Assembly (NCBI GenBank): GCA_002493905.1
Contig: DLAJ01000009.1
Coordinates: forward strand, 65,895 to 110,779
Direction: 5' to 3'
Origin: Lachnospiraceae bacterium UBA7050
GTDB taxonomy: Bacteria > Bacillota > Clostridia > Lachnospirales > Lachnospiraceae
Length of the DNA stretch: 44,885 nt
The number at the start of each line of letters is the position of its first letter. Position 1 is the first letter of the stretch. Positions 9,050-17,139 of this stretch are shown one piece after another. A program made the translations under genes and the position numbers. The notes below the pieces were generated by a model. That model worked only from the letters and a program-made list of their open reading frames with translations. It ran no database searches and was not told where the DNA came from.

Positions 9050-9733
9050 ATGGAAGAATGCATACGGATGCAGAAGATTGTCAAGCGTTATGAAAGCGGA
9101 AATAGGAAAAACCGGAACGTGACAGAGGCGTTAAGGGGTGTGAGCCTTTGTATTTCAAAAGGGGAATTTGTGGCAGTTACGGGACGCTCCGGCTGCGGGA
9201 AAAGCACGCTCCTTAATATTATGGGCGGTATGGACAGACAGACTTCGGGTGAATATTTATTTTTTGGAAAGAAAGTAGGCGGTATGAATGCCCGTGCGCT
9301 GGCGCGCTTTCGCAATCAAAGCATCGGGTTTGTGTTTCAGGCGTTTTATCTTGCCAAAGAGCTGAATGCAGTGGATAATGCCGCGATGCCGCTAGGTTAT
9401 GCGCATGTGAAGAATCGGGAAAGAAAAAGGCGCGCTGAAGAGGCACTGAACGCGGTCGGACTCGGCGGAAAGCTACGCGCATACCCCGCCCAGCTTTCAG
9501 GCGGGGAGCAGCAGAGGGTGGCGATTGCGCGGGCAATCATCAATCATCCCGGTGTGCTGCTTGCGGATGAGCCGACAGGAAATCTGGATCAGGAGAACGG
9601 GCAGAAGATTATGGACCTGCTTCACCAGCTCCACAGGGATGGCATGACGATTGTGATGGTAACGCATGATCTTGCACTTGCCGGACAGGCGGACCGGATT
9701 TTATATATGGAAGACGGCATGCAGAAAATGTGA
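9050..9733 (+). CDS. ABC transporter ATP-binding protein (LolD/MacB type)
   Basis: Cytoplasmic ATPase of 227 residues that powers the two adjacent permeases. Motifs in order: Walker A GRSGCGKST (about 43-51), Q-loop in FVFQAF, signature LSGGEQQRV (about 149), Walker B VLLADEPTG, D-loop NLD and H-loop VTHD. The first 25 residues match the LolD/MacB family (RMQKIVKRYESG..ALRGVSL). The ATG at 9050 has AGAGGAATAAA directly upstream; an earlier ATG at 9002 has no binding site. The stop is followed within 20 bases by a hairpin, so this is the last gene of the operon. The cargo (lipoprotein, peptide or antibiotic) is not visible. Confidence 0.92.
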   Translation: MEECIRMQKIVKRYESGNRKNRNVTEALRGVSLCISKGEFVAVTGRSGCGKSTLLNIMGGMDRQTSGEYLFFGKKVGGMNARALARFRNQSIGFVFQAFYLAKELNAVDNAAMPLGYAHVKNRERKRRAEEALNAVGLGGKLRAYPAQLSGGEQQRVAIARAIINHPGVLLADEPTGNLDQENGQKIMDLLHQLHRDGMTIVMVTHDLALAGQADRILYMEDGMQKM

Positions 9734-9751
9734 TGCATAGATTTATTGCAA

Positions 9752-9785
9752 CGGCAGGGAGAGAGTCCCTGCCGCTTTGTTGTGG
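9752..9785 (+). terminator. Terminator after the ABC operon
   Basis: Nine-bp perfect stem (CGGCAGGGA / TCCCTGCCG), five-base loop GAGAG, then CTTTGTTGTG. The stem is nearly identical to the terminator at 4991. The T tract is weak. Confidence 0.65.
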
Positions 9786-9914
9786 GTCGGATATAAAAAT
9801 TTTTTTTTTAAGTGAGAAATAGGCATCTGAATGTGTTTATATAGTAAAGGGACAAATGGACGAGGTGGGAATTAAAAAATTTTCATGGAAGAACGGTAAA
9901 AGGAGAGAACAACG

Positions 9915-10457
9915 TTGGCTCAGGAGTGGAATGAGAAAATGGCGGCATTGTATCAGGAACGCTACAGCCGCTTGTATGGCGCTGCTTATCGGATTCTGGA
10001 GCGTCAGAGCGCAGCGGAGGATGCGGTTCATACTGCGTTTGTCCGGCTGCTGCGAATGAAAGGACATTATGACGCATTGACTGCGGACGAGTTGTGTTAT
10101 ATGGCAGTCTGCGTCGTCCGGCATGTGGCATTCAACATGCTGCGGGAAGAAAAAAAACACTTATTATGTGAAACTCCGGAAGAACTATCATCGCGGCGGC
10201 AGAATGCGGGAGCAGAGGCTGCTTTGCGAATGACGGGGGTACAGGGAAATAATGAGGACGCGCTGCGGGAGCGGGTGCGGGAGACACTTTATTGTATGCC
10301 GGATGAGGAATGCAGGCTGCTATGGATGAAATATTATGCGGGAATGAGTAATCAGGATATTGCAACGGCACTGCACATATCCCGGCATGCAGCGGATATG
10401 CGTCTGCACCGGGCAAGGCGGGAGCTGGAAAAGCGGATAAAGGAGGCGGTTATATGA
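9915..10457 (+). CDS. ECF-type RNA polymerase sigma factor
   Basis: A 180-residue sigma-70 family regulator. Region 2 covers about residues 10-50 (YQERYSRLYGAAYRIL..AEDAVHTAFVRLLR) and region 4 about 120-175 (MPDEECRLLWMKYYAGMSNQDIATALHIS..MRLHRARREL), with a helix-turn-helix. There is no region 1 or 3, as in extracytoplasmic-function sigma factors. The start is TTG at 9915, seven bases after AGGAGAG (9901-9907); the next ATG (9939) is further from any binding site. The stop overlaps the start of the next gene by four bases (ATGA), which points to translational coupling with its presumed anti-sigma partner. Confidence 0.88.
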   Translation: MAQEWNEKMAALYQERYSRLYGAAYRILERQSAAEDAVHTAFVRLLRMKGHYDALTADELCYMAVCVVRHVAFNMLREEKKHLLCETPEELSSRRQNAGAEAALRMTGVQGNNEDALRERVRETLYCMPDEECRLLWMKYYAGMSNQDIATALHISRHAADMRLHRARRELEKRIKEAVI

Positions 10458-11848
10458 GGAAAAATGAAAAAGGCATGGAGAAGGGGGAAAATGCGGTGAA
10501 TGACAAATTGCTAAAAGAGGTATTGTGCGAATATGTAGCGAGGGAACCGGAGGCACTTGATCGGGAGAGGGGAGAAGACGTGCAGGAGCCGGGAGTGAGA
10601 CTGAATAGAAGAATGAAGCGGACATTTTGGTATTACGGGGGAGGCAGAAAAAAGATCTTCGCGTCAGGGTGCATCTGCGCTGCGGCAGCGCTTCTGGCAG
10701 CAGGCATCTATGGTATGCAGGCGCGGCAGGAACAGAAGAAAGATAGAAATATAACGCTGGCGGACTCCGTACCGCAGGATGCGGACAATGTGCAATATGA
10801 AGTCTATATGAATCATTATGGCGAAGAAGCGGTGTTTTCTTATGCGAGTGCACAAAATGAGAGTAGAACAGTGGGAGCTCTACCGGAAGAAATCGCTGTG
10901 CTGCCGGAGGAGTCGTGGGATGGATTTTCCGTACACACGGACACGGAGACGGCAATCCGGAATTCTAATTATCAAAATTTTGGCTATCTTTGCGCGGACG
11001 GCGAAGGCAGAATTTATTATTCGGATCTGACGGAACGGGCAGTCTATATGAGCAATGAGGATGGGAGCGGACGGACAAAGCTTGCAGATGGAGCGGGAAA
11101 CTATTTACAGGAGAAGGATGGAAATCTGTATTATACCGCTTTGGATGAGGACGGTGCAATCATGCGCTTAAATATTGCCACGAAAGAAAAGACGGTTCTT
11201 ATGGATGCACCGCACGGGGAGTTTCTTCTTACGGAAGAAGGATTGCTGATCAATGCAGAGAGTGGTGTGCTGCTTCTTGACTATGAGGGAGGAGATGCGC
11301 GGATCATAGAGGCAATGTCCGGCATGGACTGGCAGCCGGCATTGTTTACCGCATCGGACGGGACAATTCTTTTTAATGCGGTACAGGGAACGGATGCAGG
11401 CTATTATTTACGGGGGTATCTGCTCTGCTATGACAAGAGCAGGGAGGAAGTATTGTATCTGGGTCAAGGGATGATGCGCCCGCTGCTTGCCGGCAGCTAT
11501 CTGCTTGCAATAAAAGGGGAAAGCGTAAAAGAAGCAAGCCTGCATGTCATGGACATGGCAGCAGGAACGGATACGGATTTGGGCGTATGGCCTTATGACG
11601 GCTTTGTGAGTGACGGGGATGCGGTTTATTACACAAGGGGAGGAATGCTCGGCAGATTCCGGGATGGTGTGAATGAGGAAATCATGAACCTGCACGAGCA
11701 GGAGTCGGAGCTTATGGGGCAGGCGCCGGAACGCTATCTGTATCTGGCAGGAGACTACCTTTACTGGCTGTCCAGAAGGCAGGTGACAGAAGACGGAAAA
11801 GTAACAGAGGTATTCTATGAATGGCATAGCACAAGGATTGCGGAATAA
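10454..11848 (+). CDS. Probable anti-sigma / sensor protein with propeller-like outer domain
   Basis: A 464-residue single-pass membrane protein, coupled to the ECF sigma gene by a four-base overlap. Residues 1-70 are charged and predicted cytoplasmic, about 74-92 form the membrane segment, and the rest is extracytoplasmic. The outer part carries repeated blade-like motifs (GRIYYSDLTERAVYMSNEDGSG, GNLYYTALDEDGAIMRLN, DAVYYTRGG), as in DUF5050-type propellers. No zinc-binding HxxxCxxC of the ZAS type is seen in the N-terminal part, so the anti-sigma role is inferred from gene order and topology. If correct, a ligand bound by the propeller would control release of the sigma factor. Confidence 0.7.
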   Translation: MRKNEKGMEKGENAVNDKLLKEVLCEYVAREPEALDRERGEDVQEPGVRLNRRMKRTFWYYGGGRKKIFASGCICAAAALLAAGIYGMQARQEQKKDRNITLADSVPQDADNVQYEVYMNHYGEEAVFSYASAQNESRTVGALPEEIAVLPEESWDGFSVHTDTETAIRNSNYQNFGYLCADGEGRIYYSDLTERAVYMSNEDGSGRTKLADGAGNYLQEKDGNLYYTALDEDGAIMRLNIATKEKTVLMDAPHGEFLLTEEGLLINAESGVLLLDYEGGDARIIEAMSGMDWQPALFTASDGTILFNAVQGTDAGYYLRGYLLCYDKSREEVLYLGQGMMRPLLAGSYLLAIKGESVKEASLHVMDMAAGTDTDLGVWPYDGFVSDGDAVYYTRGGMLGRFRDGVNEEIMNLHEQESELMGQAPERYLYLAGDYLYWLSRRQVTEDGKVTEVFYEWHSTRIAE

Positions 11849-11888
11849 AATTTTTGTAGAATAACCAAACAATTTTCCCGCATATCTA

Positions 11889-11917
11889 TTTTCATTCTTT
11901 GGCATTTGGGCTATAAT
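11889..11917 (+). promoter_or_regulatory. Promoter of glgP
   Basis: TTTTCA (11889-11894), 17-bp spacer, perfect TATAAT (11912-11917). Start would be near 11924, leaving a leader of about 40 bases with AAGGAGG at 11948. Confidence 0.65.
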
Positions 11918-11962
11918 GAACAGGAAGAAACAGGAATCATTCACATGAAGGAGGATAGCGTT

Positions 11963-14443
11963 ATGCCAAAGAAGACGACAACAGTGGCAGAGAGCAGAGC
12001 ATTTGACAAAGAGCTATTTAAGCGCAGCGTTGTATACAATGTAAAAACGCTGTATCGTAAAAATATGGAGGAGGCGACTCCGCAGCAGATCTTTCAGGCA
12101 GTTTCCTATGCGGTAAAAGATCAGGTTATTACAAATTGGATGGACACGCAGGAAGAATATGAAAAGAAAGACCCGAAGATTGTCTACTATCTTTCGATGG
12201 AGTTTCTGATGGGCCGTGCGCTTGGCAATATGATGATCAATCTGCAGGCATATAATGACGCACGGGACGCGCTTTTGGAGCTGGGCGTGGATATTAATGT
12301 GATTGAGGATCAGGAGCCGGACGCAGCGCTTGGGAACGGCGGACTCGGCCGCCTTGCAGCTTGCTTCCTTGACTCGCTTGCAACACTCGGCTATGCGGCG
12401 TACGGCTGCGGAATCCGTTACCGTTATGGCATGTTTAAGCAGGAAATCCGTGACGGATATCAGATTGAGGTACCGGACAACTGGCTTGTGGACGGAAATC
12501 CGTTTGAACTGCGCAGACCTGAATATGCCAAAGAGGTAAAATTTGGCGGTTATGTAGCCTGCCGTGTGGACGAGAATGGCAGAAATAATTATTATCAGGA
12601 AAACTATCAGGTTGTAAAGGCGGTTCCCTATGATCTTCCGATTGTCGGCTATGGAAACGGCATCGTCAATACGTTACGAATCTGGGATGCGGAGCCGGTT
12701 GACTGCTTCCGTCTGGATTCGTTTGACAAAGGCGATTATCAGAAAGCAGTAGAGCAGGAAAACTTGGCGCGCAATATTGTGGAAGTGCTTTATCCGAACG
12801 ATAATCATTACGCAGGCAAGGAGCTTCGCTTAAAGCAGCAGTATTTTTTCATTTCGGCATCCGTGCAGGAAGCGGTTGCGAAGTATATGAGGACGCATGA
12901 CGACGTCCGCAAATTTTATGAAAAAGTGACGTTTCAGTTAAATGATACACATCCGACGGTTGCAGTTGCGGAGCTGATGCGCATTTTGATGGATGAATAT
13001 TATCTGACGTGGGACGAGGCGTGGAATGTCACAACGAAGACCTGCGCCTATACAAACCATACGATCATGTCGGAGGCGCTTGAGAAATGGCCGATCGAGC
13101 TGTTCTCCCGCCTGCTTCCGCGCGTGTACCAGATCGTGGAAGAGATCAACCGCCGCTTTATCCTTCAGATTGAACAGATGTATCCGGGCAATCATGAGAA
13201 AGTCCGCAAGATGGCGATCATTTACGACGGGCAGGTGAAGATGGCACACTTAGCGATCTGCGCCAGCTACAGCGTGAACGGTGTGGCGAAACTGCATACA
13301 GAAATCTTAAAGAAGCAGGAACTAAAAGATTTCTATGAAATGATGCCGCAAAAATTCAACAATAAAACAAATGGCATTACACAGAGGCGCTTCCTTCTGC
13401 ACGGCAACCCGCTGCTTGCAGACTGGGTGACTGCGCATGTTGGCGACGACTGGATTACCGACCTGCCGAAGATTAACAAGTTAAAAGTTTATGCAGATGA
13501 TGAGAAGGCACAGCAGGAGTTCATGAACATCAAGTATCAGAACAAGGTGCGCCTTGCACAGTATATTTTGGAGCATAACGGTATTACCGTTGATCCGCGC
13601 TCCATCTTTGATGTGCAGGTGAAGCGTCTGCATGAGTACAAGCGCCAGCTTTTGAATATCCTTCATGTCATGTATTTGTATAATTGCTTAAAGGACAACC
13701 CGTCGATGGAGTTCTATCCGAGAACCTTCATATTTGGGGCTAAAGCTGCCGCGGGGTATCAGAATGCAAAGCTGACGATTAAGCTGATCAATTCCGTCGC
13801 TGACGTGATTAACAACGATACTTCCATTAACGGAAAAATTAAGGTCGTATTTATTGAGAATTATCGTGTTTCGAATGCGGAATTGATTTTTGCGGCGGCG
13901 GATGTGTCCGAGCAGATTTCTACGGCAAGCAAGGAGGCTTCAGGAACAGGCAACATGAAGTTTATGTTAAACGGCGCGCTGACGCTTGGGACAATGGACG
14001 GCGCCAATGTGGAGATTGTTGAGGAAGTCGGAGAGGAGAACGCGTTTATTTTCGGATTAAGCTCCGACGAAGTCATCCGCTATGAGAATCAGGGCGGCTA
14101 CGATCCGATGGAAATCTTTAATAACGATCCCGATGTCAGACGTGTGCTGATGCAGCTGATCAACGGGACATTTGCGCAGGATACGGAAATGTTCCGCACG
14201 CTTTACAATTCTCTGCTCAATACGCAGAGCACTGCCAAGGCAGACACATATTTTATATTAAAGGATTTCAGAGCCTATGCAGATGCCCAGAAGCGTGTGG
14301 AGAAAGCGTACAGAAACGAATCTGCTTGGGCAAAGAGCGCAATCTTAAACGTGGCATGTACGGGTAAATTTACATCCGACAGAACGATTCAGGAATATGT
14401 GGATGATATTTGGAAGCTTGACAAAGTGACGATCAAGAAATAA
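11963..14443 (+). CDS. glgP: Glycogen/starch (alpha-glucan) phosphorylase
   Basis: GT35 enzyme releasing glucose-1-phosphate from glycogen or maltodextrin. At 826 residues it has full family length. Landmarks are the N-terminal DAALGNGGLGRLAACFLDS and GYGIRYxYGMF-type segments, the LNDTHP motif and the PLP-binding EASGTGNMKFMLNGA with Lys666. The ATG at 11963 is chosen for AAGGAGG (11948-11954), eight bases upstream; an in-frame codon at 11906 lies across the -10 box. It is transcribed alone from the promoter at 11889 and ended by the terminator at 14464. No glycogen synthesis genes are nearby. Confidence 0.97.
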   Translation: MPKKTTTVAESRAFDKELFKRSVVYNVKTLYRKNMEEATPQQIFQAVSYAVKDQVITNWMDTQEEYEKKDPKIVYYLSMEFLMGRALGNMMINLQAYNDARDALLELGVDINVIEDQEPDAALGNGGLGRLAACFLDSLATLGYAAYGCGIRYRYGMFKQEIRDGYQIEVPDNWLVDGNPFELRRPEYAKEVKFGGYVACRVDENGRNNYYQENYQVVKAVPYDLPIVGYGNGIVNTLRIWDAEPVDCFRLDSFDKGDYQKAVEQENLARNIVEVLYPNDNHYAGKELRLKQQYFFISASVQEAVAKYMRTHDDVRKFYEKVTFQLNDTHPTVAVAELMRILMDEYYLTWDEAWNVTTKTCAYTNHTIMSEALEKWPIELFSRLLPRVYQIVEEINRRFILQIEQMYPGNHEKVRKMAIIYDGQVKMAHLAICASYSVNGVAKLHTEILKKQELKDFYEMMPQKFNNKTNGITQRRFLLHGNPLLADWVTAHVGDDWITDLPKINKLKVYADDEKAQQEFMNIKYQNKVRLAQYILEHNGITVDPRSIFDVQVKRLHEYKRQLLNILHVMYLYNCLKDNPSMEFYPRTFIFGAKAAAGYQNAKLTIKLINSVADVINNDTSINGKIKVVFIENYRVSNAELIFAAADVSEQISTASKEASGTGNMKFMLNGALTLGTMDGANVEIVEEVGEENAFIFGLSSDEVIRYENQGGYDPMEIFNNDPDVRRVLMQLINGTFAQDTEMFRTLYNSLLNTQSTAKADTYFILKDFRAYADAQKRVEKAYRNESAWAKSAILNVACTGKFTSDRTIQEYVDDIWKLDKVTIKK

Positions 14444-14463
14444 TCGAAAAGAATAGAGAACGG

Positions 14464-14506
14464 AAAAACCGGATGCAGAGAGTATATGCCCTGCATCCGG
14501 TTTTTT
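14464..14506 (+). terminator. Intrinsic terminator after glgP
   Basis: Perfect 15-bp stem (AAAAACCGGATGCAG / CTGCATCCGGTTTTT) with a 12-base loop and T run. The A-rich 5' arm makes it usable in both directions for the convergent minus-strand gene. Confidence 0.9.
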
Positions 14507-14533
14507 GCAAACATCTAAAATTCCTCAGCCATG

Positions 14534-14571
14534 GAAGAATCCACTTTGCGGATTCTTCGAAAGTCTTTTTT
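14534..14571 (-). repeat. Hairpin repeat element, copy 1 (partial)
   Basis: Read on the minus strand, directly after the stop of the lipoprotein gene, it gives AAAAGACTTTCGAAGAATCC, a seven-base loop and GGATTCTTC. It matches the outer part of hairpin 1 and all of hairpin 2 of the element at 19463, with the inner part of hairpin 1 missing. Confidence 0.6.
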
Positions 14572-15022
14572 AGTGTAAGCTGATTTCCATACGGTGAAAT
14601 ACTTCTCTTGCCGATTCTTCGGATGTCTGGTTCCCAAGAAGAATACCAGTCCCGGAATTTTTGATCAGAATCGCGTAATTAAATTCGGAGTTCCTGTAAT
14701 TCCACATAATATATTCCAGTGTGTCGGTGCTGCTGTTTTCTATAATTTCGGCATCGTCATCGGCGTTGACTACATCGACATACATCTGATAACCGTCTGC
14801 CGAGATAAAGCTTCCGGAGGTGAGCAGCGTACCGTCCTGTGATATTTCAAACGGCAGATCGGAAGTGATCTGGTAATCGCCCGTGGTATCGAACTTGATG
14901 TCTACGGAATCTCCCGTCGATACGGAAAAGGTGTATGTGATAGAAGTATGAACATTGCCGCAGCCTGTAAGGCAGAGAATACAAAGCAGGACAGCGCAAA
15001 AACAGCGGTATTGTTTTTTCAT
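14570..15022 (-). CDS. Predicted lipoprotein, unknown function
   Basis: A 150-residue lipoprotein with signal peptide MKKQYRCFCAVLLCILC and lipobox LTGC (Cys21). The mature part is a compact beta-rich domain with alternating segments (ITYTFSVSTGDSVDIKFDTTGDYQI). I recognise no family. The start has AAGGAG eight bases upstream on the minus strand. It follows the zinc-ribbon membrane protein by about 24 bases and is probably co-transcribed with it. Confidence 0.75.
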   Translation of the reverse strand: MKKQYRCFCAVLLCILCLTGCGNVHTSITYTFSVSTGDSVDIKFDTTGDYQITSDLPFEISQDGTLLTSGSFISADGYQMYVDVVNADDDAEIIENSSTDTLEYIMWNYRNSEFNYAILIKNSGTGILLGNQTSEESAREVFHRMEISLH

Positions 15023-15046
15023 GATGAACGCTCCTTAAGGAAAATA

Positions 15047-16234
15047 TTATGACAGCTTTGCGCCGCATTTATTACAGAATGCAGCGCCCGGCGCAATCGT
15101 TTGGCCGCACTGCGGGCAGAAACGCTGAATGCCGCTCTGTGTCTGCGCAACAGCATTGTTCTGAGGCTGTGCAGGCTGGCTATAGGACGCATTGTTCTGG
15201 GCCTGTGCAGGCTGGCTATAGGACGCATTGTTCTGGGCCTGTGCAGGCTGATGATAGGTATTATTCTGAGGCTGTGCGCCTGCAGTGTTTGCATAAGGTG
15301 CCGCACCTGCCATTGCAGGTGCCGGACTGGCTTGAATTGGTCCCTCTGTTTTTGCTTTGCCGAACAGCTCCTTAAACTTGGAGGAGAGGCCACAGAGCTT
15401 GTCATAAAGATCAAAGGTGATCTGCGTGGAAGGAGCAACTTCCATATAAGATACCATCATTTTCACAAGCATCCAGCTGTCAATGAAAGCTGCCTTGATT
15501 ACGATGGCGATAATTAGCGCGAGAATCACGCCTGCAAACATGTTCCATCCGGCAGCGCGGAAGATGACGGCAACGAGTCCAAACGGAATAACCCATGCCG
15601 CAAATGTGCCGACAACGACGATCAGCGTAGTGACAGCGGCGTCCTTTAAGAGCCGTTTTGCGTTTTGGAAATAAATAACAACGCCGTCGCAGGACGCCTG
15701 AAATGCGCCCTTTTCCTTGTTTAAGAAGCAGTAGCCAAGGCAGCACTCATCGACATAACCGAGCGCAATCCCAATAAATGTCTGAAGAATATTCGTAATC
15801 TGCGCCATGCCGGGAACGGCGTCAAGCGCACCGCCGACCTTGCCGACAACCTTTTGAAGCTGACGGACGGCACCGCCGACGAGCTTATCAACAACAAAGT
15901 ATACGTTGCTTGCAGCAAAACGGGACTTTACCATCTGTTTTCCGTATTCAAACTGATTTTCAGGCAGGGTGCCGGTTGTGACAGCCGATGCGATCACGGC
16001 GACATGCCCTGCTTTGATCATATAGCCGAAGTAATGCATGACCACTTTGTATATCAGGTCGGTCAAAATAACCCAGATGAGAAACAGAACATAGATTCCG
16101 CCGCCGCCAAATGCGGAACCAAGCAGCATGCAGAGCGCGAGCAGGATGATCGAGGCGACGGTAACGGCAGCGCCGAGACCGAGCTTGAGCCAGACGAACT
16201 TCATGGTACCAAAATAAATGTCTTTTGCTTTCAT
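15047..16234 (-). CDS. Multi-pass membrane protein with Q/N-rich linker and C-terminal zinc ribbon
   Basis: A 395-residue protein. Hydrophobic segments lie at about residues 15-42, 45-68, 145-165, 198-220 and 228-255. Residues about 300-368 are Ala/Gln/Asn/Pro-rich and contain a 12-residue repeat (QPAQAQNNASYS). The last 25 residues form a zinc ribbon (CPQCGQTI..CNKCGAKL). Membrane proteins ending or starting in such ribbons are common in Clostridia and mostly uncharacterised. GGGGGAA lies about eight bases before the start on the minus strand. It sits between an XRE regulator and a lipoprotein on the same strand, which suggests one small envelope-related unit. Confidence 0.75.
   Translation of the reverse strand: MKAKDIYFGTMKFVWLKLGLGAAVTVASIILLALCMLLGSAFGGGGIYVLFLIWVILTDLIYKVVMHYFGYMIKAGHVAVIASAVTTGTLPENQFEYGKQMVKSRFAASNVYFVVDKLVGGAVRQLQKVVGKVGGALDAVPGMAQITNILQTFIGIALGYVDECCLGYCFLNKEKGAFQASCDGVVIYFQNAKRLLKDAAVTTLIVVVGTFAAWVIPFGLVAVIFRAAGWNMFAGVILALIIAIVIKAAFIDSWMLVKMMVSYMEVAPSTQITFDLYDKLCGLSSKFKELFGKAKTEGPIQASPAPAMAGAAPYANTAGAQPQNNTYHQPAQAQNNASYSQPAQAQNNASYSQPAQPQNNAVAQTQSGIQRFCPQCGQTIAPGAAFCNKCGAKLS
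15165..15272. repeat. Three 36-bp tandem repeats in the linker
   Basis: Units at 15165-15200, 15201-15236 and 15237-15272; the first two are nearly identical, the third diverged. They encode the QPAQAQNNASYS repeat on the minus strand. Unit number could change by slippage without a frameshift. Confidence 0.85.
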
Positions 16235-16298
16235 TAGGAATTCCCCCTGTTAAGTGTTAGTAGTGTATTGCAGACCGTGCAAATGAATGACGGTTTTG

Positions 16299-16721
16299 TC
16301 AGGTCTGATGTATGCCGCTGCACAGTCCTCTCTTGATATTTTCAATAATACAGGAAATATTGTCCAAAGTATGTACGATTGAATGCATGCGCGTCATTTC
16401 AGCTTCGTCAATGATGCCGTCGCGCATAATTTCGACCAAGTCATCGGAAATCTGTTCCATATCCTGTGCAGAACCCAAAAATTCAAGTACGAGACGGTCA
16501 AGGTCGGCGGGAGTCCCGGCGGCAGCATCATCTTTGAGCAGATAATCCGTTGTAACATGAAAAAAATCGCTGATGGCAACAAGTTTGTCGATTTCGGGAT
16601 AGGAAACACCGAGTTCCCATTTGGAAACGGTCTGGCGGCTGACGTCAAGTCCGTCTGCCAGGGCTGCTTGTGACAAATTAGACCGGCTGCGCAGGATAAA
16701 TAGTTTTTCCGAAAAACTCAT
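16299..16721 (-). CDS. XRE-family transcriptional regulator
   Basis: A 140-residue protein with an N-terminal helix-turn-helix (residues about 5-60: LFILRSRSNLSQAALADGLDVSRQTVSKWELG, then YPEIDKLVAISDFFHVTTDYLL), the standard Cro/C1 fold. The C-terminal half is acidic and helical (about 75-130), possibly for dimerisation or ligand sensing. The start at 16721 has AGGAGG nine bases upstream on the minus strand; a longer frame to 16853 would run through the promoter. It lies upstream of the zinc-ribbon membrane protein on the same strand and is divergent from the aconitase-family gene, so it could regulate either. Confidence 0.88.
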   Translation of the reverse strand: MSFSEKLFILRSRSNLSQAALADGLDVSRQTVSKWELGVSYPEIDKLVAISDFFHVTTDYLLKDDAAAGTPADLDRLVLEFLGSAQDMEQISDDLVEIMRDGIIDEAEMTRMHSIVHTLDNISCIIENIKRGLCSGIHQT

Positions 16722-16788
16722 GTCAAAATACCTCCTGTGGTAGCGTGCAAAACATAAATAAAATATAAAAAGACGATAAACTAAAAAT

Positions 16789-16794
16789 ATTATA
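16789..16794 (-). promoter_or_regulatory. Possible -10 box of the XRE gene
   Basis: Minus-strand TATAAT at 16794-16789. No good -35 lies 16-18 bp further upstream, so only the -10 can be supported. Confidence 0.4.
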
Positions 16795-16928
16795 GCATAG
16801 CGGGTTATAAAAGAGAAGCAACCGCAACGTGCAATTTTTGGAATTGACTGCAACTGAAAGTGGCGTGAACGGGCGCTTTTAGAAGGAATATGTTTAAGAG
16901 TCCGCCGGTGGGCGCGCCGGAGTACTCG

Positions 16929-17029
16929 GAAAATTCTATACGACGTCTGAAAATTTCATACGAAGCCGGAAAATTCCATGGGAAGCCTGACGAAAGCCGC
17001 CTCATCCATGAAAATTCCATGCGAAGCTA
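16929..17029. repeat. Four copies of a 20-bp repeat upstream of the aconitase-family promoter
   Basis: Units at 16929-16948, 16949-16968, 16969-16988 and 17010-17029; the first three are contiguous and a 21-base block separates the fourth. Consensus is GAAAATTYCATACGAAGCC. The last unit ends three bases before the -35 hexamer. The helical phase (20 bp, about two turns) and position suggest an activator array, but the protein is unknown. Confidence 0.85.
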
Positions 17030-17032
17030 TAC

Positions 17033-17061
17033 TTGCACAAGGCGCACACTTCCCGTATAAT
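17033..17061 (+). promoter_or_regulatory. Promoter of the aconitase-family gene
   Basis: TTGCAC (17033-17038), 17-bp spacer, perfect TATAAT (17056-17061). It shows that the upstream part of the open frame (from 16978) is not coding. Confidence 0.75.
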
Positions 17062-17139
17062 ACTCAAAGAAGCAGTTGTGAAACCGATGCTTCAAATAAG
17101 ATGGATGCAAAGATTCGGAAGAAAACGGAGGAAAAATTC

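Noticed and set aside
15165..15272. CRISPR-like short repeats
   Set aside because: The 36-bp period suggested it, but units are contiguous without spacers and encode an in-frame peptide repeat.
16978..17139. Upstream extension of the aconitase-family frame
   Set aside because: It would place a start inside the 20-bp repeats and translate across a TTGCAC-17-TATAAT promoter; the GGAGG-supported ATG is at 17140.
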